From contig CALBJC010000011.1 of NCBI GenBank assembly GCA_937892655.1, positions 1-22,716 of the forward strand: a DNA stretch of 22,716 nt. The letters are read 5' to 3'. The notes below the pieces were generated by a model, which searched no databases, was not told where the DNA came from, and saw only the letters and a program-made list of their open reading frames with translations. The position numbers and the translations under genes are program-made. Position 1 is the stretch's first letter. Each line of letters begins with the position of its first letter. Shown in pieces: positions 7,464 through 14,727 of the stretch. This stretch comes from an uncultured Clostridia bacterium (lineage in GTDB: Bacteria > Bacillota > Clostridia > Oscillospirales > Ruminococcaceae).

Positions 7464-7631
7464 TTATTCTTCAACTGGTGCTGAAACTGGGCAAGCTGAA
7501 GCGCAAGCGCCGCATGAGATGCAAGCATCAGCATCAATTTCATACTTATCGCCAGCCTTGATTGCGCCTACTGGGCATTCTGCTTCACAAGCGCCGCAAG
7601 CGATACATTCGTCAGTAATCTTAAAAGCCAT
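7464..7631 (-). CDS. 2[4Fe-4S] ferredoxin, clostridial type
   Basis: A 55-residue ferredoxin too short for most gene-length cut-offs. It has CIACGACEAECP (9-20) and CISCGACASACP (37-48), both CxxCxxCxxxCP, with an acidic remainder, as in the classical Clostridium pasteurianum-type electron carrier. The ATG is preceded by AGGAGG at ideal spacing. It has its own promoter (7665-7692) and a strong terminator, so it can be made apart from the operon upstream of it. It is a plausible electron partner for both 2-oxoacid oxidoreductases in this window, though any ferredoxin-dependent enzyme could use it. Confidence 0.95.
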   Translation of the reverse strand: MAFKITDECIACGACEAECPVGAIKAGDKYEIDADACISCGACASACPVSAPVEE

Positions 7632-7664
7632 GGTACATACCTCCTGTATATTGTTTATATCTTA

Positions 7665-7692
7665 ATTGTAGCACATATTTTCAAAAAATCAA
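7665..7692 (-). promoter_or_regulatory. Sigma-A promoter (extended -10) of the ferredoxin gene
   Basis: On the minus strand, TTGATT (7687-7692), a 16-base spacer and TACAAT (7665-7670), with TGC immediately before the -10. It lies in the 111-base gap after the ACT-domain gene. Confidence 0.7.
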
Positions 7693-7742
7693 GTAGTAAA
7701 TTCTGAAAAATGATATACAATCAGTATATGATGTTTTAAATA

Positions 7743-8174
7743 TTACATTTCGTAAATATCTTTTGCTGTAAGCATAGGAATACCTGCGTCGATAAGAGCA
7801 GTTGAAGCAACATCGTTGTTTTCAACTCTGAGGATTACATATGCCATATTTTCTGTCTTGCTGATGAAAGCGTACATATACTCGATAGAGATGTTGTTTT
7901 CATAAAGAGTATTTACAGCCTTTGAAAGTCCGCCCGGGGTATCCTCGATACCGATAGCGATAACATTTGTAAGTGTAACTGAAAAATCGCTTGCCTTCAA
8001 AACCTCAAGAGCCTTGTCAGGATCGTTTACGATAAGACGTAAGATACCGAAATCTCTTGTATCAGCGATAGACATAGCTCTGATGTCAATCTTGTTGTCA
8101 CCTAAAAGCTTTGTGATAGCTGAAAGTCTGCCTGGCTTGTTTTCAACGAAAATAGATAACTGCTTGATAAACAT
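7743..8174 (-). CDS. Tandem ACT-domain protein
   Basis: A 143-residue protein made of two ACT domains, about residues 1-66 and 70-143. Each opens with a strand and then the ENKPGRL (11-17) or EDTPGGL (77-83) turn typical of ACT ligand sites. ACT domains bind small molecules, mostly amino acids, and often act as allosteric sensors. Stand-alone two-ACT proteins of this size are commonly found beside phenylacetate-CoA ligase genes, as here (22 bases after paaK). Sensing an aromatic amino acid or aryl acid is a reasonable inference. No catalytic or DNA-binding domain is present. Confidence 0.9.
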   Translation of the reverse strand: MFIKQLSIFVENKPGRLSAITKLLGDNKIDIRAMSIADTRDFGILRLIVNDPDKALEVLKASDFSVTLTNVIAIGIEDTPGGLSKAVNTLYENNISIEYMYAFISKTENMAYVILRVENNDVASTALIDAGIPMLTAKDIYEM

Positions 8175-8196
8175 AATTTCTACCTCTCTTTATAAA

Positions 8197-9504
8197 TTAA
8201 TCGTGGAGCTTTCTTCTGTCGATAACTCTTACAGCCTTACCCTCGCTACGAGCGATAGTCTTTGCAGGAACAAGGTGAATTTTAGGGTTGATACCTAAAA
8301 CTGTCTTGATAGCGCCAGCAAGCTGTGATTCCTTAGCCTGAATATCCTTGACTGTATCTGAAACCATATCAGGATTCATTTCAACTGAAATATCAAGAGT
8401 ATCGGTATTGTTCTTTCTGTCAACCTCGATGAGGTAGTTAGGTGAGTAGCCCTGTTCGATAAGAACTGTTTCGATCTGTGATGGGAATACGTTAACGCCT
8501 CTGATGATCATCATATCGTCTGATCTGCCCATAGGCTTTGTCATCTTAACGAGAGTTCTGCCGCATGAGCACTTTTCTCTTGATAAAACGCAGATATCAC
8601 GGGTACGGTAACGTAAAAGAGGGAATGCTTCCTTGGTGATTGATGTAAATACAAGCTCACCCTTTGAACCTTCAGGTAAAACCTCGCCCGTATCAGGGTC
8701 GATGATTTCAGCGATGAAGTTGTCTTCATTGATATGCATACCAGCCTGAGCTTCACATTCAAATGCAACGCCAGGACCTGATGTTTCTGTAAGACCGTAA
8801 ATGTCATAAGCCTTAAGACCGAGGAGCTTTTCGATTTCTCTTCTCATTTCCTCTGTCCAAGGTTCAGCGCCGAAGATACCTGCCTTGAGCTTCAAGTCTT
8901 CAGGCTTGATGCCCATTTCCTTGATAGTTTCGCCGATGTATGCCGCATAAGAAGGAGTACAGCACAAAATTGTTGAGCCAAGGTCCTGCATAAACTGAAT
9001 CTGTCTTTCAGTATTACCTGATGACATAGGGAGTGTTAAACAGCCTACCTTGTGAGAACCGCCGTTAAGACCAGGGCCGCCTGTGAAAAGACCGTAGCCG
9101 TAGCAAACCTGACAAACATCTTCGTTTGTACCGCCTACTGCAACGATTGCTCTTGCACAGCAGTCTTCCCAAAGCTCAATATCGTTCTGAGTATAGAAAG
9201 CTACTACTCTTTTGCCTGTTGTACCACTTGTTGACTGGATTCTAACACATTCAGAAAGTGGCTTTGCAAGCAAGCCGTAAGGATAAGCGTCACGAAGGTC
9301 AGCCTTTGTCAGAAAAGGCAGCTTGTGAAGATCGTCGATTGACTTGATATCGTCAGGTGTAACGCCCTTTTTGTCCATAAGGTCACGGTAGTATGGCACA
9401 TTTTCGTAAACGTGCTTTACCTGAGCTACAAGACGCTCGCTCTGGAGCTTCTTCATATCCTCTCTGGACATACATTCGATTTGTTCATTCCAATACTTTG
9501 CCAT
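8197..9504 (-). CDS. paaK: Phenylacetate-CoA ligase (arylacetate-CoA ligase)
   Basis: A 435-residue member of the adenylate-forming PaaK family, normal full length. It shows the phosphate-binding loop STSGTTGKR (91-99), the adenylation motif YGLTE (236-240), RTRD (300-303), and GRSDDMMIIRGVN (326-338) at the hinge to the C-terminal lid. It joins an arylacetate to CoA with ATP going to AMP and pyrophosphate. In anaerobes it sits with indolepyruvate oxidoreductase, as here, linking arylacetates to arylacetyl-CoA. Which aryl acid is preferred cannot be read from the sequence. It lies 44 bases after the HD-domain gene and 22 before the ACT gene. Confidence 0.92.
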   Translation of the reverse strand: MAKYWNEQIECMSREDMKKLQSERLVAQVKHVYENVPYYRDLMDKKGVTPDDIKSIDDLHKLPFLTKADLRDAYPYGLLAKPLSECVRIQSTSGTTGKRVVAFYTQNDIELWEDCCARAIVAVGGTNEDVCQVCYGYGLFTGGPGLNGGSHKVGCLTLPMSSGNTERQIQFMQDLGSTILCCTPSYAAYIGETIKEMGIKPEDLKLKAGIFGAEPWTEEMRREIEKLLGLKAYDIYGLTETSGPGVAFECEAQAGMHINEDNFIAEIIDPDTGEVLPEGSKGELVFTSITKEAFPLLRYRTRDICVLSREKCSCGRTLVKMTKPMGRSDDMMIIRGVNVFPSQIETVLIEQGYSPNYLIEVDRKNNTDTLDISVEMNPDMVSDTVKDIQAKESQLAGAIKTVLGINPKIHLVPAKTIARSEGKAVRVIDRRKLHD

Positions 9505-9548
9505 GGGATTTATGCCTCCAATATAATGAAATAAAATAAGTTTTAAGG

Positions 9549-10073
9549 TTAGTTGAAGATTCTTTCTTCGTCTTCAGGAGTGAATAAGCCGTACATATCA
9601 TTTAACAGCTTTGTACCCGTTGCAGTTTTGAAATATTTATCTCTAAAAGACCTGATAGCTTCTACCTCCAAACCTTCTTCATAGGAGTTAACCAAGAAGT
9701 CGGCTTCGATTAAAATCTGAAGGTCTTTATCCATATTACCTGAATATGTGTTGTGGTTGGCAACAAGGAAATGAACTCTCTCGATAACCGAGCGGTCGAT
9801 ACCTAAATTCAGGAGAATCATATCCGAAATACTAGGGCCCTCAATGGTTTTATAAAGATTTGAGGTTGAGTTGTATTTTTCTTCTGCGATATGTGCGCCG
9901 ATATCATGCATAATAGCCGCAATTTCAAGATTGTATTCAGTTTTCTCATCGAGCATTTCCTGCTCACCGATAGTTTTTGCAAAAGCCCATACCTTCATAA
10001 AATGCTGGATTCTTTTTGAGTCAGGCCCGAAATACTGAACCATGATTGCTATCATATCTGTTAAGGTTTTCAT
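9549..10073 (-). CDS. HD-domain phosphohydrolase
   Basis: A 174-residue HD-domain protein. Candidate metal ligands are His24, the His56-Asp57 pair in AAIMHDIG, and Asp124 in EADFLVN, with His101 and His107 (HFLVANHNT) between them, as in HD phosphohydrolases with extra histidines. No signal peptide or second domain is seen. The substrate is unknown; nucleotides or phosphate esters are typical for the superfamily. Its place between the lipoprotein and paaK in the aryl-acid operon is unexpected, and I cannot say whether it serves that pathway. The ribosome binding site AAGGAGAG is strong. Confidence 0.85.
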   Translation of the reverse strand: MKTLTDMIAIMVQYFGPDSKRIQHFMKVWAFAKTIGEQEMLDEKTEYNLEIAAIMHDIGAHIAEEKYNSTSNLYKTIEGPSISDMILLNLGIDRSVIERVHFLVANHNTYSGNMDKDLQILIEADFLVNSYEEGLEVEAIRSFRDKYFKTATGTKLLNDMYGLFTPEDEERIFN

Positions 10074-10111
10074 TGTTTTTCTCTCCTTTGCGGCATGAAA
10101 TAAAATTCAAA

Positions 10112-11224
10112 TTATGAAAGCTGGAAATATGTGTAGTAGAATTCGTCTACTTCTTCGCCCTCAAATGTTACATAGTTGTAGCAGAATTCAGTTATATCTG
10201 CAACTTCAGCAGGAACGATAAAGTATACATAACCCTGTGCTACTTCACCCGGCTTGATAGTTGCGCTGGTAGGGAACTGGTTGTCTGTGAAATCTTCGTA
10301 TACGCAGTATTCGTATTCGTCCTCGCCCTCGCCCCATTCAACGTAAACGTCATAGGTGTCGTAAACGATGTCTGCGTCAGTTGTGTTTTCAACCTCGAGG
10401 TAAGCGCAGAGGAATACCATATCGTCAAATGAGTAGCCGTCTACTTCTTCTTCAATCTTAGCGTCTGTGATCTGGAATGTGAAGTTTTCACCTACAACAT
10501 AGCCTTCGTCATCGTGCTGCATTGAATCAGGATTTTCAGCTTCATATTCTTCTCTTGATTCCTTGACAGGAACATTTGGAATCTTGATTGAGAAGGTTTC
10601 ACCTGTTGAATCGTCCTCGTAAATTGTGAGGTATTCGATTGTAAATGTAGTTTCTTCTGCAGGAACGATGAAGTATACATAGCCTTCGATCTTTTCACCG
10701 TAGCTTATGAATGTATCAACAGGATACTGACCCTCTGTGAATTCGTCACCTAAAGCGTAAGCCCATTCATCATCGCCGTTACCCCACTTGATGATGTAGT
10801 CGTATGTACCCATAGGGATATCCTCGTAGGTGTATGTTGAAATAGCTTCAACGTCAACTGCAAGGTGTGTGTATGCAGGGTCGTTAGGGATGTAATCGCC
10901 TGCTGAGTATGTAAGATAAGCGTCTCTTACTCTGAACTTGAAGAAGTCTGTTTCAAGGTAGTTTTCATTATCGCCATCATCTTCGATGTCGTTTGTGTCA
11001 TCCTTACTTTCAGCATCTTCCTTGCTGTCTTCAGTGTCAACAACACTGCTGTCGTCCTTGCTTTCATCCTTATCCTCGTTTACATTTGAGCTAGGATTAA
11101 AAACGTCATCAGTCTGTCTTTTGCTGTCGTCCTTGTCGCTGTCTGATGAACAAGCGGCCATTGAAATAGCCACGATACCAGCGAGTGAAACTGCGGCGAG
11201 TTTCTTTAAAATTTCTGTCTTCAT
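10112..11224 (-). CDS. Lipoprotein with two 150-residue repeat domains (DUF4352-like architecture)
   Basis: A 370-residue exported lipoprotein. The signal peptide ends at the lipobox MAAC (Cys25). Residues 26-88 form a Ser/Asp/Glu/Lys-rich disordered linker. Two related beta-rich domains follow, about 92-220 and 242-370. They are exactly in register at 150 residues: WGNGDDEW (147-154) against WGEGEDEY (297-304), and GYVYFIVPAE repeated identically at 181-190 and 331-340. The layout resembles Ig-like extracellular DUF4352 proteins, but I am not certain of the family. It lies 33 bases after iorB and 38 before the HD gene, so it is probably cotranscribed with aryl-acid enzymes, which is odd for a surface protein. 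Ligand capture is possible but not shown. Confidence 0.85.
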   Translation of the reverse strand: MKTEILKKLAAVSLAGIVAISMAACSSDSDKDDSKRQTDDVFNPSSNVNEDKDESKDDSSVVDTEDSKEDAESKDDTNDIEDDGDNENYLETDFFKFRVRDAYLTYSAGDYIPNDPAYTHLAVDVEAISTYTYEDIPMGTYDYIIKWGNGDDEWAYALGDEFTEGQYPVDTFISYGEKIEGYVYFIVPAEETTFTIEYLTIYEDDSTGETFSIKIPNVPVKESREEYEAENPDSMQHDDEGYVVGENFTFQITDAKIEEEVDGYSFDDMVFLCAYLEVENTTDADIVYDTYDVYVEWGEGEDEYEYCVYEDFTDNQFPTSATIKPGEVAQGYVYFIVPAEVADITEFCYNYVTFEGEEVDEFYYTYFQLS

Positions 11225-11257
11225 TTTAATTTACTCCTTTGTGTGTATGTAGATGTT

Positions 11258-11833
11258 TTATTTACAAGCCTTGCCGAGGGCAAAAGCTGTTTTATTGAGC
11301 TCTAAGAACTTTGCAGGAACGCATTCCTCCAAAGCCTTCTGCCAGATGTCTTCTTCAATATCTGAGATTGATGAGTAAACACCCATTAAAACTACGTTTG
11401 ATGCCTTTGCAGTACCTGCCTTTTCAGCAAGTGCCAGAGCGTCAACTGCCAAAACCTTGATACCCTGAGCCTCGATCTTCTCAATCAGGTTTTCAGGATA
11501 CTTTGCAGCGCCTGTGATTACAGGCATAGGGTCGATCTTCTGAGTTGATGTGATGATTGTACCGCCTTTTTTGAGGAAAGGCACATATCTTGCAGCTTCA
11601 AGCTGTTCAAAAGCGATAACAGCGTCAGCCTCGCCCTTTTCAATAACAGGGGATGAAACGTCATCACCGTATTTTACATAGGTTACAACAGAGCCGCCTC
11701 TCTGAGACATACCGTGAACCTCTGAAACCTTTACATCATAGCCCTTAGCGAGCAATACGTTGCCTAAAAGTCTTGAAGCTAAAAGTGAGCCCTGACCGCC
11801 AACGCCAACTATCATTATTGATTTTGTTTCCAT
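11258..11833 (-). CDS. iorB: Indolepyruvate ferredoxin oxidoreductase, beta subunit
   Basis: A 191-residue protein of the POR/KOR gamma-domain family. It has the N-terminal loop GVGGQG (10-15) and VHGMSQRGG (39-47), the version of the RGG signature usual in IorB. With IorA it forms the two-subunit enzyme that turns arylpyruvates (indolepyruvate, phenylpyruvate, hydroxyphenylpyruvate) into arylacetyl-CoA, CO2 and reduced ferredoxin, or runs in reverse. It starts 16 bases after the iorA stop, a normal operon distance. Length is typical. Confidence 0.93.
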   Translation of the reverse strand: METKSIMIVGVGGQGSLLASRLLGNVLLAKGYDVKVSEVHGMSQRGGSVVTYVKYGDDVSSPVIEKGEADAVIAFEQLEAARYVPFLKKGGTIITSTQKIDPMPVITGAAKYPENLIEKIEAQGIKVLAVDALALAEKAGTAKASNVVLMGVYSSISDIEEDIWQKALEECVPAKFLELNKTAFALGKACK

Positions 11834-11849
11834 TTATTTCACCTTGCCT

Positions 11850-13577
11850 TTATTCAACTATTGCGCCCAGCTTGCACATTTCTGTACAGATGCCGCAGCC
11901 TACGCACTGTGTATGGTCGATTACGCACTTGCCATCGTGGATTGAGATAGCAGGACAGCCGATTTTCAGACACATCTTACAGCCAACACACTTGTCATTG
12001 TTTACCTTTAAAGCAGGCTTGTGAACAACATGCTTCAAGAGCGCACAAGGTCTTCTTGAAATGATAACTGAAGGCTCAGCCTTTTCGAGCTCTTCCTTGA
12101 TGACCTTTTCAGTTTCAGCCATCTTGTAAGGGTCAACAACTCTTACACTCTTGATACCGCAGGCGTGGCAGAGCTCTTCTAAGTTTACAGCGGCAGCAGG
12201 GTCACCCTTTAAGTTTTTACCGGTTGTAGGGTTCTGCTGATGACCTGTCATACCTGTGATTGAGTTATCGAGAATGATAACTGTAGAGTTAGTAGCGTTG
12301 TAAGCGATATTTACAAGACCTGTGATGCCTGAATGCATAAATGTTGAGTCACCGATAACTGCAACTGAATTCTTTTCAGCCTCAGCGCCACGAGCCTTGT
12401 TGAAGCCGTGAAGACCTGAGATTGAAGCACCCATACAGATAGTAGTATCCATAGCGCAAAGAGGAGCAGCAGCACCGAGTGTATAACAGCCGATATCGCC
12501 TGAAACCATAACGCCGAGCTTTGATAAGCAGTAGAAAAGACCTCTGTGTGGACAGCCTGCGCACATTACAGGCGGTCTTACAGGAATTTCTTCGTCAAGA
12601 GTTGTAAATTCAGGCTTTTCACCTAAAATCTTTTCTGCAACTATAGTCTGTGAAAGCTCACCGATAAAGCCGAAAAGCTCCTTGCCGATAACCTTGATAC
12701 CGAGCTTTGTGCAATGAGTTTCAATAATATCGTCAAGCTCTTCGATAACATAAACTGTCTTGAAGCGCTTTGCAAAATCGATGATAATATCCTTTGGCAT
12801 AGGGTTTACAATACCAAGCTTTAAGTATGAAGCCTTGTTGCCAAGAGCCTGCTTTGCATACTGATATGAAATGCCGCTTGTGATAACGCCGATCTCGCTG
12901 TCGTTTATCTCAAGCTTGTTGAGAGGTGAGGTTTCTGCATACTCAGCAATTTTCTTGTTTCTCTCTTCAACAACAACGTGACGCTTCTTTGCATTTGCAG
13001 GGAGCATAATGAACTTTGAAGGGTCCTTCTTGTAATCTTTTAATGTATCGCCCTGTCTGTCGCAAAGCTCAACTGCTGACTGTGAGTGAGCAATTCTTGT
13101 TGAAAGTCTTACAATAACAGGTGTATCAAACTTTTCTGAAAGCTCAAATGCAGTCTTTGCAAAATCCTTGCATTCCTGAGAATCTGAAGGCTCAATCATC
13201 ATAACCTTTGAAGCGATTGCGTGGTGACGTGAATCCTGCTCATTCTGTGATGAATGCATACCAGGGTCATCAGCTACAGCGATAACCATACCTGCGTTTA
13301 CGCCTGTGTAGCCTGCAGTATAAAGAGGGTCAGCCGCAACGTTTAAACCAACGTGCTTCATAGCGCAGAATGAACGCGCACCGCCGATTGAAGCGCCGAG
13401 CGCTACTTCCATAGCAACCTTTTCGTTCGGTGCCCATTCAGCGTAGATATCGTCATACTTAGCTGTGTATTCTGTGATTTCTGTTGAAGGTGTACCAGGG
13501 TAGCTTGATGCAACAAGACATCCGCCCTCATACAAGCCTCTTGCAAATGCCTCGTTACCGAGCATAAGCTTTTTCAT
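11850..13577 (-). CDS. iorA: Indolepyruvate ferredoxin oxidoreductase, alpha subunit
   Basis: A 575-residue protein fusing the alpha, beta and ferredoxin parts of a 2-oxoacid oxidoreductase. SYPGTPSTEI (25-34) is the pyrimidine-side TPP motif. CAGCPHRG (339-346) and GDSTF to DN (409-438) belong to the TPP diphosphate domain. Two C-terminal clusters have ligands Cys530/533/536/541 and Cys558/561/564/568. I start at the ATG at 13577, which has AGGAGG eight bases upstream. The frame opens nine codons earlier, but that start would lie upstream of this ribosome binding site. It is the first gene of the aryl-acid operon, behind the promoter at 13654-13682. Confidence 0.95.
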   Translation of the reverse strand: MKKLMLGNEAFARGLYEGGCLVASSYPGTPSTEITEYTAKYDDIYAEWAPNEKVAMEVALGASIGGARSFCAMKHVGLNVAADPLYTAGYTGVNAGMVIAVADDPGMHSSQNEQDSRHHAIASKVMMIEPSDSQECKDFAKTAFELSEKFDTPVIVRLSTRIAHSQSAVELCDRQGDTLKDYKKDPSKFIMLPANAKKRHVVVEERNKKIAEYAETSPLNKLEINDSEIGVITSGISYQYAKQALGNKASYLKLGIVNPMPKDIIIDFAKRFKTVYVIEELDDIIETHCTKLGIKVIGKELFGFIGELSQTIVAEKILGEKPEFTTLDEEIPVRPPVMCAGCPHRGLFYCLSKLGVMVSGDIGCYTLGAAAPLCAMDTTICMGASISGLHGFNKARGAEAEKNSVAVIGDSTFMHSGITGLVNIAYNATNSTVIILDNSITGMTGHQQNPTTGKNLKGDPAAAVNLEELCHACGIKSVRVVDPYKMAETEKVIKEELEKAEPSVIISRRPCALLKHVVHKPALKVNNDKCVGCKMCLKIGCPAISIHDGKCVIDHTQCVGCGICTEMCKLGAIVE

Positions 13578-13653
13578 AACATCTTCCTCCTGTAAATATG
13601 CCATACTTTAATGCAGTAGCATATAAAAATTTTACTATACAATATATAAATGC

Positions 13654-13682
13654 ATTATATCACAAATCACCTCGGTTGTTAA
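13654..13682 (-). promoter_or_regulatory. Sigma-A promoter of the iorA operon
   Basis: On the minus strand, TTAACA (13677-13682), exactly 17 bases, then a consensus TATAAT (13654-13659). The leader is about 70 bases. The 333-base gap from 13578 to 13910 holds this promoter, the divergent flagellar promoter at 13812-13836, and AT-rich DNA with no other gene that I can support. Confidence 0.8.
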
Positions 13683-13811
13683 TAGTTTTTTTGAAAAAAG
13701 GGCATCAAAGTAACAATATTTCTGTAATTTCAACACGATACACAATTTTAAAACTAAAAATTTGTTGAAGATAACGAATGAAAAATTGAGTAAAAATATT
13801 AAAAAGGGGTT

Positions 13812-13836
13812 TAAACTTTAAGATTTCTGCCGATGT
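13812..13836 (+). promoter_or_regulatory. Sigma-28 (SigD/FliA)-like promoter of the flgM operon
   Basis: TAAA (13812-13815), 13 bases, then GCCGATGT (13829-13836), close to the GCCGATAT -10 of sigma-28. The same arrangement and spacing occur before fliD at 19949-19973. The classical spacer after TAAA is 15 bases; taking TTTA at 13810-13813 as the -35 would give 15. Confidence 0.65.
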
Positions 13837-13910
13837 ATATGTCAGAGAAAAAATATCTCTGTGTCTTTTTATATTTTGATAAATTAGTTCATCACAAAGG
13901 AGAGATGATT

Positions 13911-14216
13911 ATGGATATCAGATTAAACGCCTATAAGAGCTATAATTCAGGTAAGGTTACAGCTTTTTCTAAGAAGGATGAAAAGTCTTCTTCAAAGGCA
14001 AGTGAAGCTATCGCGCCAAAGTGTGACGTAGTTTCAATCAGTCAGGCAGCTGCTGAAAAGAGTGCTTTGTCAAAGGCAGGCGCTACTATCAGAAGCGATA
14101 TTTCTGCGCTCTCATCTTCAGACAGAGTATCAGCTATCAAGGCTCAGGTACAAAGCGGCTCTTATTCAGTTTCTTCAGAAGAGATTGCATCTGCAATTTT
14201 GGAACGTTTTGTATAA
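13911..14216 (+). CDS. flgM: Anti-sigma-28 factor FlgM
   Basis: A 101-residue small protein with a disordered, Ser/Lys-rich N-terminal half and a C-terminal segment (about 65-101) of FlgM type: SSSDRVSAIKAQVQSGSYSV, then SSEEIASAIL, the helical part that holds sigma-28. FlgM keeps sigma-28 inactive until the hook is finished and FlgM is exported. I use the ATG at 13911, eight bases after AAAGGAG. The open frame extends to 13833, but that start overlaps the promoter's GCCGATGT box. It leads the operon, as in Bacillus, where flgM-flgN-flgK-flgL follow the same order. Confidence 0.88.
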   Translation: MDIRLNAYKSYNSGKVTAFSKKDEKSSSKASEAIAPKCDVVSISQAAAEKSALSKAGATIRSDISALSSSDRVSAIKAQVQSGSYSVSSEEIASAILERFV

Positions 14217-14251
14217 GTAAGCTTTAAATCAAGGTTATCGAGGGAGATATT

Positions 14252-14713
14252 ATGACCGATTACATCAAGTTTATGGCAGACTATGCTGACTTTTATGAAG
14301 AAGTTTTGGAGCAGGAGAAGAAGAAACTGTCAGCATTGTTTTCTACTGATATAAAGCAGATAGAAGAGGCGATGTCAAACCATCAGACAGCCATCAAGAA
14401 GATACAGGTTTTAGAAGAACGCCGTATGGCAATGCTCAAAAACCTAGGTCTTGAGGGCAAAACTCTGAGAGAGGTAATTGCCACTTTAGAAAATATAGAT
14501 GATAAAAACAGCTTAAGAATAATTCATATCCGCCTTGACCGCGCTATAAAGGGAGTATCCTTTTATAATAAGAAGTCACTCGATGTTGCAAGATATCAGA
14601 TGACTCTTTACGGTGCTGAGCAGACAGCCAATGACAACTCGCATTACTACAATGCAAAGGGTAAGACGGATAGCTCAAGAAGCGGCATTTCAATTCTTGA
14701 GGTTAAAGCATAG
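14252..14713 (+). CDS. flgN: Flagellar export chaperone FlgN
   Basis: A 153-residue, almost wholly helical protein with heptad-like stretches (about 15-75), in the position and size of FlgN (YvyG in B. subtilis). FlgN holds the hook-filament junction proteins FlgK and FlgL in the cytoplasm and hands them to the flagellar export gate. The two client genes follow directly, flgK after 14 bases. The segment EERRMAMLKNLGLEG (56-70) fits the usual end of the FlgN helix pair. Sequence in this family is loose, so the call leans on order as well as shape. Confidence 0.85.
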   Translation: MTDYIKFMADYADFYEEVLEQEKKKLSALFSTDIKQIEEAMSNHQTAIKKIQVLEERRMAMLKNLGLEGKTLREVIATLENIDDKNSLRIIHIRLDRAIKGVSFYNKKSLDVARYQMTLYGAEQTANDNSHYYNAKGKTDSSRSGISILEVKA

Positions 14714-14727
14714 GGAGGAAAAAGCTA

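Noticed and set aside
7713..7729. Inverted repeat ATATAC/GTATAT after the ACT-domain gene, a possible terminator
   Set aside because: Six-base stem with one G-C pair; unlikely to stop transcription by itself.
10986..11252. Plus-strand Ser/Leu-rich open frame opposite the lipoprotein gene
   Set aside because: It mirrors the Asp/Ser/Glu-rich linker and signal peptide codons of the lipoprotein; no ribosome binding site or homology.
13843..13861. Hairpin CAGAGA/TCTCTG followed by CTTTTT in the flgM leader, a possible attenuator
   Set aside because: The stem is only six bases with half AT pairs and a seven-base AT-rich loop; too weak to call a terminator.
13833..13910. Upstream start for FlgM
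   Set aside because: The start would lie inside the sigma-28-like -10 box and lacks a ribosome binding site; the ATG at 13911 has an excellent one.
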